11,166 nt of DNA from Euryarchaeota archaeon UBA501 (GTDB taxonomy: Archaea; Thermoplasmatota; Poseidoniia; Poseidoniales; Thalassarchaeaceae). The stretch spans positions 1-11,166 of the forward strand of contig DAVT01000074.1 in NCBI GenBank assembly GCA_002505685.1, in the 5' to 3' direction. The notes under the pieces are model-generated. The model was not told the origin of the DNA, did no database searches, and saw only the letters and a list, made by a program, of their open reading frames with translations. This document shows, in pieces, positions 1 through 6,893 of the stretch (its first letter is position 1; every line of letters starts with the position of its first letter). The translations under genes and the position numbers were made by a program.

Positions 1-819
1 TTGGCGGTCAGAGTATACTGCAGCAGGATACACCATCAGTAGGAAGCCCAATCCAAAGAAATTGACGAACATGGTTGGACGTAGACTCAAGGGACCCAGG
101 TTGACTTCTGGACCTAGCCATAGTGATTTGTTGTTCATATTCTCAGGTATTCCGTCCCATGAATCCACTGATATCTTGAAATCAACCTTGTTCAGAAGGG
201 CTGAATTGTCATCAGGTGGTTTAGGGAATTTCAACCAAAACTGGTACTCTCCACCCGGTTCAGCGTGTGGAACCGATAGAGTGCACTGCCCTGCATTTGC
301 ATAACATGTCATTGAGAGTACTTCGTTTCGCTGCTGCGAACCTACGGCATAGTGGTAAATGATGACTTGGAATTCATAATTCTGGTAAGCCTCAGCAGAA
401 ACCGTTACCGTCATCGGCTGTAACGGATGCGGTTGTAATTGACCGTCATCAATTAATTGAGAATTACTCATTCCGGGTACATGGAAGGATTTGGCTAAAC
501 CTGGTGGGCTGACGCGAGGCCACGACTCTTCCCATGTTTCTTCCCTAGGACTCTCTTTGGTCAGGAAACATGTTTGGTTGTCATAATACGTCGGCCCAGA
601 AGGGTCCATCGGATCGAATGAATCGGGGCAGGCCAAATTCAAGAACATGGGGTTTCCATTCGCTGGTTTGAACACAAGGTCAGCATTGGTAATCCAAAAG
701 CCCAGGCAGCTGATTCCAAGCAACATTCCAACCATCAGTATAGCGATGAAATTGGATTGAGTCTTGTCGTCCTTCGGAAGTTCAAGATCTACGCGAATCT
801 TGTCCTTCTTTCGTGCCAT
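1..819 (-). CDS. Unrecognised two-helix membrane protein with large ectodomain, last gene seen of pilus operon (3' end off window)
   Basis: The frame is open from an ATG at 819 to the window edge, giving 273 residues with no stop, so the C-terminus is missing. The start follows a GGAGGTGA ribosome site by 6 bases. A charged cytoplasmic N-terminus (MARKKDKIRVDLELPKDD) leads into a membrane helix at about residues 23-43. A roughly 200-residue polar domain follows, then a second helix near 249-269. The ectodomain carries cysteines at 64, 84, 172 and 179, which could form disulfides, and its 133-200 part looks like a beta-sandwich (inference). I recognise no family. It lies 14 bases after a TadC-like gene and shares its strand, so it probably works with the secretion ATPase as an accessory envelope part. 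It has no pilin-type signal at the N-terminus and no GspF-like domain, so it is neither a plain pilin nor the second platform protein. Confidence 0.8.
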   Translation of the reverse strand, partial: MARKKDKIRVDLELPKDDKTQSNFIAILMVGMLLGISCLGFWITNADLVFKPANGNPMFLNLACPDSFDPMDPSGPTYYDNQTCFLTKESPREETWEESWPRVSPPGLAKSFHVPGMSNSQLIDDGQLQPHPLQPMTVTVSAEAYQNYEFQVIIYHYAVGSQQRNEVLSMTCYANAGQCTLSVPHAEPGGEYQFWLKFPKPPDDNSALLNKVDFKISVDSWDGIPENMNNKSLWLGPEVNLGPLSLRPTMFVNFFGLGFLLMVYPAAVYSDRQ

Positions 820-823
820 CTAT

Positions 824-831
824 TCACCTCC
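824..831 (-). promoter_or_regulatory. Ribosome binding site GGAGGTGA
   Basis: An extended anti-16S match lies between the stop codon of the TadC-like gene (834-836) and the ATG at 819. The spacing is 6 bases counted from GGAGGT. It fixes the start of the downstream membrane protein and shows that this gene is translated from the same message. Confidence 0.75.
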
Positions 832-833
832 TC

Positions 834-1913
834 TCACATTTTTTGTTCTTCACTCATCAGCCAAACCAGTCCCGAATATGCAATGTGAATCATCGGCAAA
901 ACGCCCATGACAATTCCGTAAACCATGCCTTCACTGATTTGGCTACCAGCACCCGATACCCAGAACATAATGACAAGCATGACGATTAGGAACAGTGGCA
1001 TAGCCACTGCAACCACAACATATGACTCAGCCATCAATCCAAGTGTTTCAAGGAATTCTGTCAAGCGAATTCGATTCTCACGCATGTAGTGCTCGGCACG
1101 ATTTAGGAAATACAACTTGAGGTTTCCACCACTGGAAAGTGTTCCCACCATTCCTTGGAAAAACTCGGTCGCCCATGGTGATGCTGCTCGATCGACAGCG
1201 TGTTTAATCGCCGTAATCAGGTCCATACCTAGTAAGGTGATATCCCGATAAATCATGGCCGAGTCATAAGCAATCTCACCATAAATTTCCTCATTGGCCG
1301 CGAGTGATTTGAAAATTTTCATCGGCGTTGCATTTGCAGCAGACATCGCCGCAGTATAGGATGCGGCATAGGGTAGGAACTTCTCTAAGCGGTCCCCACG
1401 GGCTTGTTTTTCACGATGTGCTGTGTTTGAAAAATATTTGAATGCCCCAAATGGCAATAAGAATCCAAACAAGATGACAATGATTGCTTTGGCGGCAATC
1501 CCCAAAGTCTTGGTTTGATAGAATGGACAACCTCCGTAGTCATATCCATCGCTTGACCAAGCAAGCGTCGGGTCGACGAGTTCCTTATTTTCGAAGGCCC
1601 AAATGATGCAAGGGTCTACACTCTCTGCAGTTTGCTGATTTTCGTAGAAGGCAATCGCTCCAAATCCGGGAGCGAAAATGAGTGCCAAAAGTCCGATGCA
1701 ACCCAATGCGGTGAAGATTGTAGACATCAGCGTTGTTGCCTTGTACACTTCAGGCATGACTCGGATATCAGCTTGTGCAAGGACCTTCATGAGTTCCTTG
1801 TCATTCCGAGCTCCTTTGCGATATAAGCCACCAAATAACGCATTGGAGAACTTTTGCCATTCGGTAAGGACCATTCCCTCAAACAGAGGTCCTGTGTCCT
1901 GTTTCTTCGCCAT
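834..1913 (-). CDS. TadC/GspF-like (T2SSF domain) pilus or secretion platform protein
   Basis: Inner-membrane platform protein of a type IV filament system, expected to couple the neighbouring ATPase to pilin assembly. The 359-residue protein has an N-terminal cytoplasmic part, helices near 62-82 and 138-160, a cytoplasmic GspF-type domain at about 175-295 (RDITLLGMDLITAI, then TLSSGGNLKLYF), and C-terminal helices near 298-319 and 329-353. This is one T2SSF unit, about half of archaellum FlaJ/ArlJ, as in the Tad and archaeal EppA-dependent systems, which use two separate half-size proteins. The loop between helices 1 and 2 is unusually long (about 55 residues) and holds cysteines 102 and 129. 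A TTG start at 1937 would add eight residues. I prefer the ATG at 1913, preceded by AGGGG, but this is not certain. The gene follows the ATPase by 38 bases. Confidence 0.85.
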   Translation of the reverse strand: MAKKQDTGPLFEGMVLTEWQKFSNALFGGLYRKGARNDKELMKVLAQADIRVMPEVYKATTLMSTIFTALGCIGLLALIFAPGFGAIAFYENQQTAESVDPCIIWAFENKELVDPTLAWSSDGYDYGGCPFYQTKTLGIAAKAIIVILFGFLLPFGAFKYFSNTAHREKQARGDRLEKFLPYAASYTAAMSAANATPMKIFKSLAANEEIYGEIAYDSAMIYRDITLLGMDLITAIKHAVDRAASPWATEFFQGMVGTLSSGGNLKLYFLNRAEHYMRENRIRLTEFLETLGLMAESYVVVAVAMPLFLIVMLVIMFWVSGAGSQISEGMVYGIVMGVLPMIHIAYSGLVWLMSEEQKM

Positions 1914-1945
1914 ACTATGCGCCCCTAAATAACTCAATTTTCCTC

Positions 1946-1951
1946 AAAAAA
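1946..1951 (-). other. T6 run after the secretion ATPase stop codon
   Basis: On the transcribed strand six T residues directly follow the TGA of the ATPase gene. Oligo-T tracts can cause archaeal transcription to end, so this could partly attenuate read-through into the TadC-like gene. It is short, inside an apparent operon, and may mean nothing. Confidence 0.25.
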
Positions 1952-3475
1952 TCAGCGTAAACCGTCCACTCGAGCAAGTACATCGTTTGGACGAACATAA
2001 TACTCAGTGATGATTTGCGCCACCTGATCTGATTTTCGAATGTCATTGAGAACCATCCAATCCAAGATACGTTTTCGAGTTCGCAACTCTTGTCGCATCT
2101 TCTCTTGACTGAAGTTAATCTTGACCATGATTTTCTCAAGAACGTAAGATTTGCCAGAGAAATCGAAATCGTCTCTTGCAGGGTCCCACTTGAATACTTC
2201 ATTAGTGATAACTTCCTGACTGTGAGGGTCAACACCCACAATTTCAACCAGTTGTTTTGTTCGACGTACACGTCGGCCATTGATACGTGTCTGAATCTGA
2301 ATCGCAACCGCTTCCAGTGCGGGGAGAAGAACACGTGGGATATCGATCGGTTTGTTCTCTAATCGGTGGACTAGACTGGGTACAGAGTCGGCGTGAACGG
2401 TAGAGTATGAACAGTGACCAGTTGCCATTGCTTGGAATAGAACGTATGCCTCAGCACCACGAATTTCACCCACAATAATGTATTCTGGGCGCTCACGCAA
2501 TGCTGCTTTCAGCAACTCGAACTCACCGATTTCACCCTCACTTGATTCACCACCGAATCCCTGTCTTGTCAAACCGGGAATCCAGTTGGGTTGAGGGATG
2601 TTTACTTCACGAGTGGACTCGATACTGACAATCTTCATCTGCCAAGGAATAAACAAACACATCGCATTCAGTGTTGTCGTCTTACCCGATGCCGTACCTC
2701 CGACGAATAGCATCGAAATTTCATTCTGGAATGCAATCCAAAGATAGGCGACCATCAGACTTGTCATGGTTCGGAAAGCAACGATATCGCAAGGACTGAA
2801 TGGGTCTTCACGGAATCGTCGAATACAGAATGTCGAGCCGCGTGTTGACACTTCACGACCCAACTTCATGACAATTCTTGAACCATCCATCAATGTCGCG
2901 TCAAGTAACGGTTCGGCCACAGAAATGTGCTTCCCACAACGTTGGGCGAGTTTAATCACATAGGATTCAAGCTCTACATCATCTGGCCAAGCGATGGTAG
3001 TTTCCACAGATTCAAACTTCCTGTGATAAGCGAAAATGGGGATGTTTGTGCCGTCCAAACTAACGTCTTCCACGTTGGCATCGTTCATCAGGACATCCAT
3101 TCTGCCGTAACCGATGAGGTCGCGCTTGAGATAGTAGAAAATCTTGGAACGAGATTTTTTGTTCACCTTCAATCGATAGGATTTGATGATTTGGTCCATC
3201 GCCGCCCGAAGATACAACTCCGGGTTGGCATCAATTTCTTCGATGTCGGCGGTCAGCGCTTGGATGAAGATGTCCATGATTTCCGATCGCACCTCTTCCT
3301 CTTTCTTCGTCAAGGGCGGTTCAATCACTTGGTAAATGATGTTCAATGTTCGTAAATCACGTACGATTCGGGCAAATGCATGCGGCGGTAACACCGGATA
3401 TTTGTCGAGTTCCTCGTATTGCACTTGTTGGCGTCGTTGGCGTTGTCGCCGGCCACCGTCTCCTCTCCGCGCCAT
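1952..3475 (-). CDS. Type II/IV secretion (TadA/FlaI/GspE family) pilus assembly ATPase
   Basis: Hexameric cytoplasmic ATPase that powers pilin assembly or protein export; 507 residues. The N-terminal 20 residues are very basic and glutamine-rich. The C-terminal half has Walker A GGTASGKT (259-266), an Asp-box-like segment SIESTREVNIPQPNW (284-298), Walker B with catalytic Glu337 (IIVGEIRGAEAY), and a His box ATGHCSYSTVHADS (351-364). The form VGEIRGxEAxxxFQAMATGH is typical of the archaeal FlaI/TadA branch. In the Asp box a Ser replaces the usual Asp after Glu286. The ATG at 3475 is chosen because GGAGGT lies 7 bases before it; an upstream ATG at 3517 lacks one. No FlaH/ArlH gene is adjacent, which argues against an archaellum operon and for a Tad or EppA-dependent pilus. 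This is the first gene of its operon. Confidence 0.93.
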   Translation of the reverse strand: MARRGDGGRRQRQRRQQVQYEELDKYPVLPPHAFARIVRDLRTLNIIYQVIEPPLTKKEEEVRSEIMDIFIQALTADIEEIDANPELYLRAAMDQIIKSYRLKVNKKSRSKIFYYLKRDLIGYGRMDVLMNDANVEDVSLDGTNIPIFAYHRKFESVETTIAWPDDVELESYVIKLAQRCGKHISVAEPLLDATLMDGSRIVMKLGREVSTRGSTFCIRRFREDPFSPCDIVAFRTMTSLMVAYLWIAFQNEISMLFVGGTASGKTTTLNAMCLFIPWQMKIVSIESTREVNIPQPNWIPGLTRQGFGGESSEGEIGEFELLKAALRERPEYIIVGEIRGAEAYVLFQAMATGHCSYSTVHADSVPSLVHRLENKPIDIPRVLLPALEAVAIQIQTRINGRRVRRTKQLVEIVGVDPHSQEVITNEVFKWDPARDDFDFSGKSYVLEKIMVKINFSQEKMRQELRTRKRILDWMVLNDIRKSDQVAQIITEYYVRPNDVLARVDGLR

Positions 3476-3482
3476 TCTCGAT

Positions 3483-3488
3483 ACCTCC
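3483..3488 (-). promoter_or_regulatory. Ribosome binding site GGAGGT of the secretion ATPase
   Basis: The site lies 7 bases before the ATG at 3475 and decides that start over the longer reading from 3517. Confidence 0.7.
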
Positions 3489-3518
3489 GTCCCTTGGTGT
3501 CCCATACCGCTCCGCACA

Positions 3519-3525
3519 CTATAAG
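3519..3525 (-). promoter_or_regulatory. Candidate TATA box (CTTATAG) of the pilus operon
   Basis: On the minus strand CTTATAG is preceded by the purine/A-rich CGGAAT, a possible BRE. Archaeal initiation about 22-25 bases downstream would fall near 3495-3500, leaving a leader of about 20-25 bases that contains the ribosome site. The match to the archaeal consensus is modest, but it is the best candidate in the 107-base gap between the permease stop and the ATPase start. Confidence 0.4.
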
Positions 3526-3532
3526 ATTCCGC

Positions 3533-3551
3533 AGGGAACCATAGGTTCCCT
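3533..3551. repeat. Perfect 19-base palindrome (8-3-8), possible operator
   Basis: AGGGAACC and AGGTTCCCT-type arms (plus strand AGGGAACC, ATA, GGTTCCCT) form a perfect inverted repeat with a 3-base centre. It lies 7 bases upstream of the candidate TATA box and 31 bases after the permease stop codon. That position fits binding by a dimeric regulator that blocks or recruits the basal factors. It could instead be an RNA hairpin at the end of the ABC transporter message. Confidence 0.55.
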
Positions 3552-3582
3552 CCCTTTGTACTCGATATTCAGTTTGGCCGAA

Positions 3583-5226
3583 TCAATTTTCGAAAGCCGA
3601 ACGACCCCATCGACGCTCCAACATCATGAGGAAAGCGCCCCCTAGGGCCAAAAGCGCCAATGAAATGGCCACAATTCCTTGGAATGACACTTCGGCTTCA
3701 TCCGTGTAAATCGAAGATTCTGCATCAAATCCTCCAGCCTGAATCTGATCGAATTGATTTGCATAGAGCGACATGTCGCCCTGAGTAAATGAGAGCAGGA
3801 ATAAGGACACCAAGGGTAGAACGGTGGCGACCCAGAAGATGGCCATAATTTGGGTATCGAAAATGGCTTTATTTGGTCGCAAACCCATTAGCAAACCACT
3901 CAACGCAACAATGTAAACGGAATTTGCGAACATAACCAACAGGGCAGGCAATAATCCAACCCACTGATCAAGCAGGTGAGCCATGAGCACAAGGAACAGT
4001 ACAGAAATCCAGGTTGTCATCAAGAAATAAACGATGATTTTTGCTCTCAACAACTGCGGAACGCGAACAGGTAAACCATTGAGGAAATCGGGACTATCCA
4101 CAGCGTTCAACCATGAATAGAAGTTGAAACCAAAGAAACCCAAAAATGGGGCGTAGGATAGCAGATTGATTGGAATGGGCATATCTCCATTTGTTGCAAA
4201 ATCCGCCATCCATGCGAGCGCCAACAAAAACAACAGAGGGACACAATAGGAACCCAGCATTTTGAATAGTGTTCCAGACCTCCAAACATCTGCAATTTCT
4301 TTGGCTACCAATGTTCTCATTTGCCCATTTCCAAGGAAGAACAAGCGATTGTGAACGGGTACAAAAAGGTCGGTTCGGGTTGTGACTCTGACTTCAAAGT
4401 CGTCTGGAACAAGATAGGCACCAATGGTGGCGATCAACAACCAAGCAATGGCTGCAAATGGTAAGAGATAGAAATCATGATGCAATTGAACATGAAGGCC
4501 ACTGATGACAGATTCTAGAGGTATGTAGTCCAAGGCCACAATGACTCCAGCAATGACTGCCACAAAGGGGACAAGGAATGAGCCAAATCGTGAACGTGAC
4601 CAGACGGCACTGGCATAAAATGACAAAGCCAAACCTTGCATCATAGTCACCAACATGCAACCTAGAACTACCGGAATAGAAGACCATAACAGAGGTACGG
4701 AAATGCCAGTGTATTGTCCAAACAAAATTCCGAGTGACATACCGCCAACTACTGGAGTCAAAATCAAGCACAAGTAAAACGCGACTTCTTTGCAATAATA
4801 GGCGAGATAAACGGGGGGTAATTCTAGTGGAAGTAAGGCTGGACTGGCAAGAAGATACGATTTCCCACTAGCACGCTGGCTGACCATGTTTCTCCCGATA
4901 AATGCGAAGGAACCCATGCCCAAACTGAACATGAAAAGAGAAAGGTGTAAACCCACCTTCAATTCATTCCAGGTGAAGGCTTTCTCTGACTGAGCTTCAG
5001 CTGCTTTCATGGTATCATAAGCAGACTCAATGCCCGCATCTCCTGTCAAAAAACGAAGGCCCACGGTGACAATCATTGCAACCAATGCCAGCATCACTGG
5101 GAACATCATGATGTGGCGTTTTTTCGCAAAATCGACGTTTTGTCTCCATTCTTCACGGAACATCATGAGGAAATTGGAGCGCAATGAGGTAGAGAAGCCC
5201 GGTGGTTCGCGCAATTCGTTGTGCAT
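3583..5226 (-). CDS. ABC-2 type transporter permease, about 12 membrane helices
   Basis: Membrane subunit of an ABC exporter of unknown substrate; 547 residues. Hydrophobic segments near 38-58, 92-112, 145-170, 180-205, 213-233, 253-274, 322-341, 352-372, 396-418, 424-447, 459-480 and 515-535 suggest two six-helix halves in one chain, each led by an amphipathic stretch (20-36 and 300-320). A full-length single permease could pair with two copies of the ATPase encoded just upstream. The ATG at 5226 is preferred over one at 5232, because the GAGGAGG at 5234-5240 is 7 bases from 5226 but only one base from 5232. Translation is probably coupled to the ATPase gene, whose stop lies 2 bases before. 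The last residues (ERRWGRSAFEN) are cytoplasmic by charge. Confidence 0.87.
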   Translation of the reverse strand: MHNELREPPGFSTSLRSNFLMMFREEWRQNVDFAKKRHIMMFPVMLALVAMIVTVGLRFLTGDAGIESAYDTMKAAEAQSEKAFTWNELKVGLHLSLFMFSLGMGSFAFIGRNMVSQRASGKSYLLASPALLPLELPPVYLAYYCKEVAFYLCLILTPVVGGMSLGILFGQYTGISVPLLWSSIPVVLGCMLVTMMQGLALSFYASAVWSRSRFGSFLVPFVAVIAGVIVALDYIPLESVISGLHVQLHHDFYLLPFAAIAWLLIATIGAYLVPDDFEVRVTTRTDLFVPVHNRLFFLGNGQMRTLVAKEIADVWRSGTLFKMLGSYCVPLLFLLALAWMADFATNGDMPIPINLLSYAPFLGFFGFNFYSWLNAVDSPDFLNGLPVRVPQLLRAKIIVYFLMTTWISVLFLVLMAHLLDQWVGLLPALLVMFANSVYIVALSGLLMGLRPNKAIFDTQIMAIFWVATVLPLVSLFLLSFTQGDMSLYANQFDQIQAGGFDAESSIYTDEAEVSFQGIVAISLALLALGGAFLMMLERRWGRSAFEN

Positions 5227-5228
5227 TC

Positions 5229-5996
5229 TCATTCCTCCTCAGAGGATTCTTCTCGGGATTCTATTTCTTCTACAGAAGCCCCTACCAATCGGATGAAAAT
5301 ATCTTCCAAATCTTCACTTGAGTCGTGTCGTAACTCTTCCAGTGTACCCGCCGCAAGAACGCGCCCATGGTCGATGACCGCAACGCGTGTGCACATGCGT
5401 TCTGCAACCTCAAGAATGTGAGAGCACAAGAAAATGGTTCCACCTTCAGCAATATGTTCCATCAGCAACTCCCGGCATTTGCGCTGATAGATTGGGTCCA
5501 AGTTAACGAATGGTTCGTCCAAGAATAATAATCTCGGCTCGTGAATAAAGGCTCCAGCCAGCATGACTTTTTGGCGCTGACCCTTTGAGAGATCCTTGCA
5601 TAGCGTTTCGTGTTTATCTTCTATTCCAAACCACTCGAGCCAATACTTCACCTTCTCATCTATATTGCCAACACCGCGAATCCGACAAACGAAATCGAGA
5701 TACTCCGCACAAGTGAGATAGGAAGGTGGACTCTCTGATTCTGGAACGATGCCGACGTTAGCTTTGACCTTCTGAGGATCTTTTGCAACGTTTGTGCCCA
5801 AAACTTTGGCATACCCAATCGAGGGGCTGAGTTGCCCTGTCAACAGTTTGATGAAAGTTGATTTCCCTGCCCCATTGGGTCCGAATACTCCGAAGAATTC
5901 TCCAGCATGAACCGCTACGTCTAGAGGATGCAATGCAACGAAATCACCGAACCTTTTGCCGAGATCTTTCGTCTCGACGAGTGCTTCTTTTGACAT
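5229..5996 (-). CDS. ABC transporter ATP-binding protein
   Basis: Nucleotide-binding subunit of the exporter formed with the downstream permease; 255 residues. Walker A is GPNGAGKST (39-47), the signature is LSKGQ (136-140) followed by RQKVMLAGAF, Walker B is LLFLDEP (156-162), and the switch histidine is His193 (CSHILEVAER). The Q-loop region reads VGIVPESES, with no glutamine at the usual place, as in many ABC-2 exporters with IGYLPE-type sequences. The tail from about 240 is strongly acidic (ESREESSEEE). The ATG at 5996 begins one base after the stop of the enoyl-CoA hydratase gene and has AGGGG about 7 bases before it. An upstream in-frame start at 6080 would add 28 residues that do not fit the family. 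Confidence 0.93.
   Translation of the reverse strand: MSKEALVETKDLGKRFGDFVALHPLDVAVHAGEFFGVFGPNGAGKSTFIKLLTGQLSPSIGYAKVLGTNVAKDPQKVKANVGIVPESESPPSYLTCAEYLDFVCRIRGVGNIDEKVKYWLEWFGIEDKHETLCKDLSKGQRQKVMLAGAFIHEPRLLFLDEPFVNLDPIYQRKCRELLMEHIAEGGTIFLCSHILEVAERMCTRVAVIDHGRVLAAGTLEELRHDSSEDLEDIFIRLVGASVEEIESREESSEEE
5234..5240 (-). promoter_or_regulatory. Ribosome binding site GAGGAGG inside the ABC ATPase gene
   Basis: The site lies within the glutamate codons that end the ATPase and serves the permease. It favours the permease start at 5226 over the ATG at 5232 and implies coupled translation. Confidence 0.6.
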
Positions 5997-5997
5997 C

Positions 5998-6846
5998 TCA
6001 AGCCCCTGTCCATTCCGCCTTATCTCGATTGAGGAATGCCTTGACTCCAATTGCCATATCTTCGGTATCAAACAATGCACAAAATAGGTCTCTTTCTGCC
6101 AATATTCCCTTGCTAAATGGATTCTCTAACGCGGCTCGAACCGCGGCTTTGGCAACACGAATGGTGTGAGGTGATTTACTCGCGAAATTCTCGGCCATTT
6201 CCATGGTTTTCGTTCGCAATTGGTCGGGTTCAACAAGATGATTCACCAAACCCATTCGATGTGCATCTTCTCCATTGACCATTTCACCAGACATCACCAT
6301 TTCCATCGCTCGACCGTATCCGAGCAAACGACACAATCTCTGCGTGCCCCCTCCCCCTGGGATGAGGCCAAGGTTGATTTCGGGCGTCCCAAATTTGGAG
6401 CGGGGTGTGGCGATTCGAATATCACAAGAAAGTGCCATTTCAGAACCACCGCCGAGTGCAAAGCCATCGACCATCGCAATGGTCGGCTTACTCAAATTCC
6501 AAACGTATTCCCAGACATTGTCATCAAAGATCGGCCTGATTTCGACACTAGATTTACCCTCAAATTCAGCGATGTCAGCACCCGCAACAAATGAATTCGG
6601 CTTTGGGCGTTTTCCCTCAGGGGGTTCCTCAGGTGATGCCCCCGTGACAATGATGACTCTGACATCGGAATTATTCTCCGCCCAATCACAAGCTGATTTG
6701 ATGGCGGAATTAACTTCGGCATTGAGTGCATTCAACTTGTTGGGTCGATTGATTGTCCAAACTGAAATCAAACCCCCTGCAGGACTCGAATCTTCTGCGG
6801 GGATATTTTCAATCTGTAGAACTGGAGACTCAGGTGCTGTGCTCAT
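5998..6846 (-). CDS. Enoyl-CoA hydratase/isomerase (crotonase family)
   Basis: Crotonase-fold enzyme, probably hydrating trans-2-enoyl-CoA in fatty acid or amino acid breakdown; 282 residues. The oxyanion-hole segments are AGADI (88-92) and LGGGSE (131-136). The two acid residues of true hydratases are both present, Glu136 and Glu156 (GTPEINLGLIPGGGGTQRL), with the same 20-residue spacing as Glu144/Glu164 of the classical enzyme. An extra Pro/Glu/Lys-rich stretch of about 12-15 residues (about 70-84) precedes AGADI, where most relatives have a short turn. The N-terminal 20 residues are also extra. The ATG at 6846 follows directly after a perfect palindrome. No other beta-oxidation gene is nearby. 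The exact substrate cannot be read from the sequence. Confidence 0.92.
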   Translation of the reverse strand: MSTAPESPVLQIENIPAEDSSPAGGLISVWTINRPNKLNALNAEVNSAIKSACDWAENNSDVRVIIVTGASPEEPPEGKRPKPNSFVAGADIAEFEGKSSVEIRPIFDDNVWEYVWNLSKPTIAMVDGFALGGGSEMALSCDIRIATPRSKFGTPEINLGLIPGGGGTQRLCRLLGYGRAMEMVMSGEMVNGEDAHRMGLVNHLVEPDQLRTKTMEMAENFASKSPHTIRVAKAAVRAALENPFSKGILAERDLFCALFDTEDMAIGVKAFLNRDKAEWTGA

Positions 6847-6865
6847 ATGGCGCCGTAGGCGCCAT
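6847..6865. repeat. Perfect 19-base palindrome (8-3-8) abutting the enoyl-CoA hydratase start
   Basis: ATGGCGCC, GTA, GGCGCCAT on the plus strand forms a perfect inverted repeat ending one base before the ATG at 6846. In the message it would be a very stable GC-rich hairpin between an AGAAGGA sequence (6866-6872) and the start codon. It also contains an ATG (6865) opening an 11-codon frame, MAPTAPYEHST, which ends at 6830 inside the hydratase gene in another frame. A role in controlling translation is possible but inferred. Confidence 0.6.
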
Positions 6866-6893
6866 CCTTCTCAAAATGCTATGGTTTGCGAAA

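Noticed and set aside
62..304. Plus-strand open frame of 80 codons near the left edge
   Set aside because: The opposite strand holds a continuous 273-codon frame with a strong ribosome site and clear membrane helices.
1915..2334. Minus-strand open frame of 139 codons
   Set aside because: It is an out-of-frame shadow of the secretion ATPase C-terminal region, with no protein-like pattern.
2927..3355. Plus-strand open frame of 142 codons
   Set aside because: It lies antisense to the N-terminal part of the secretion ATPase and shows no family features.
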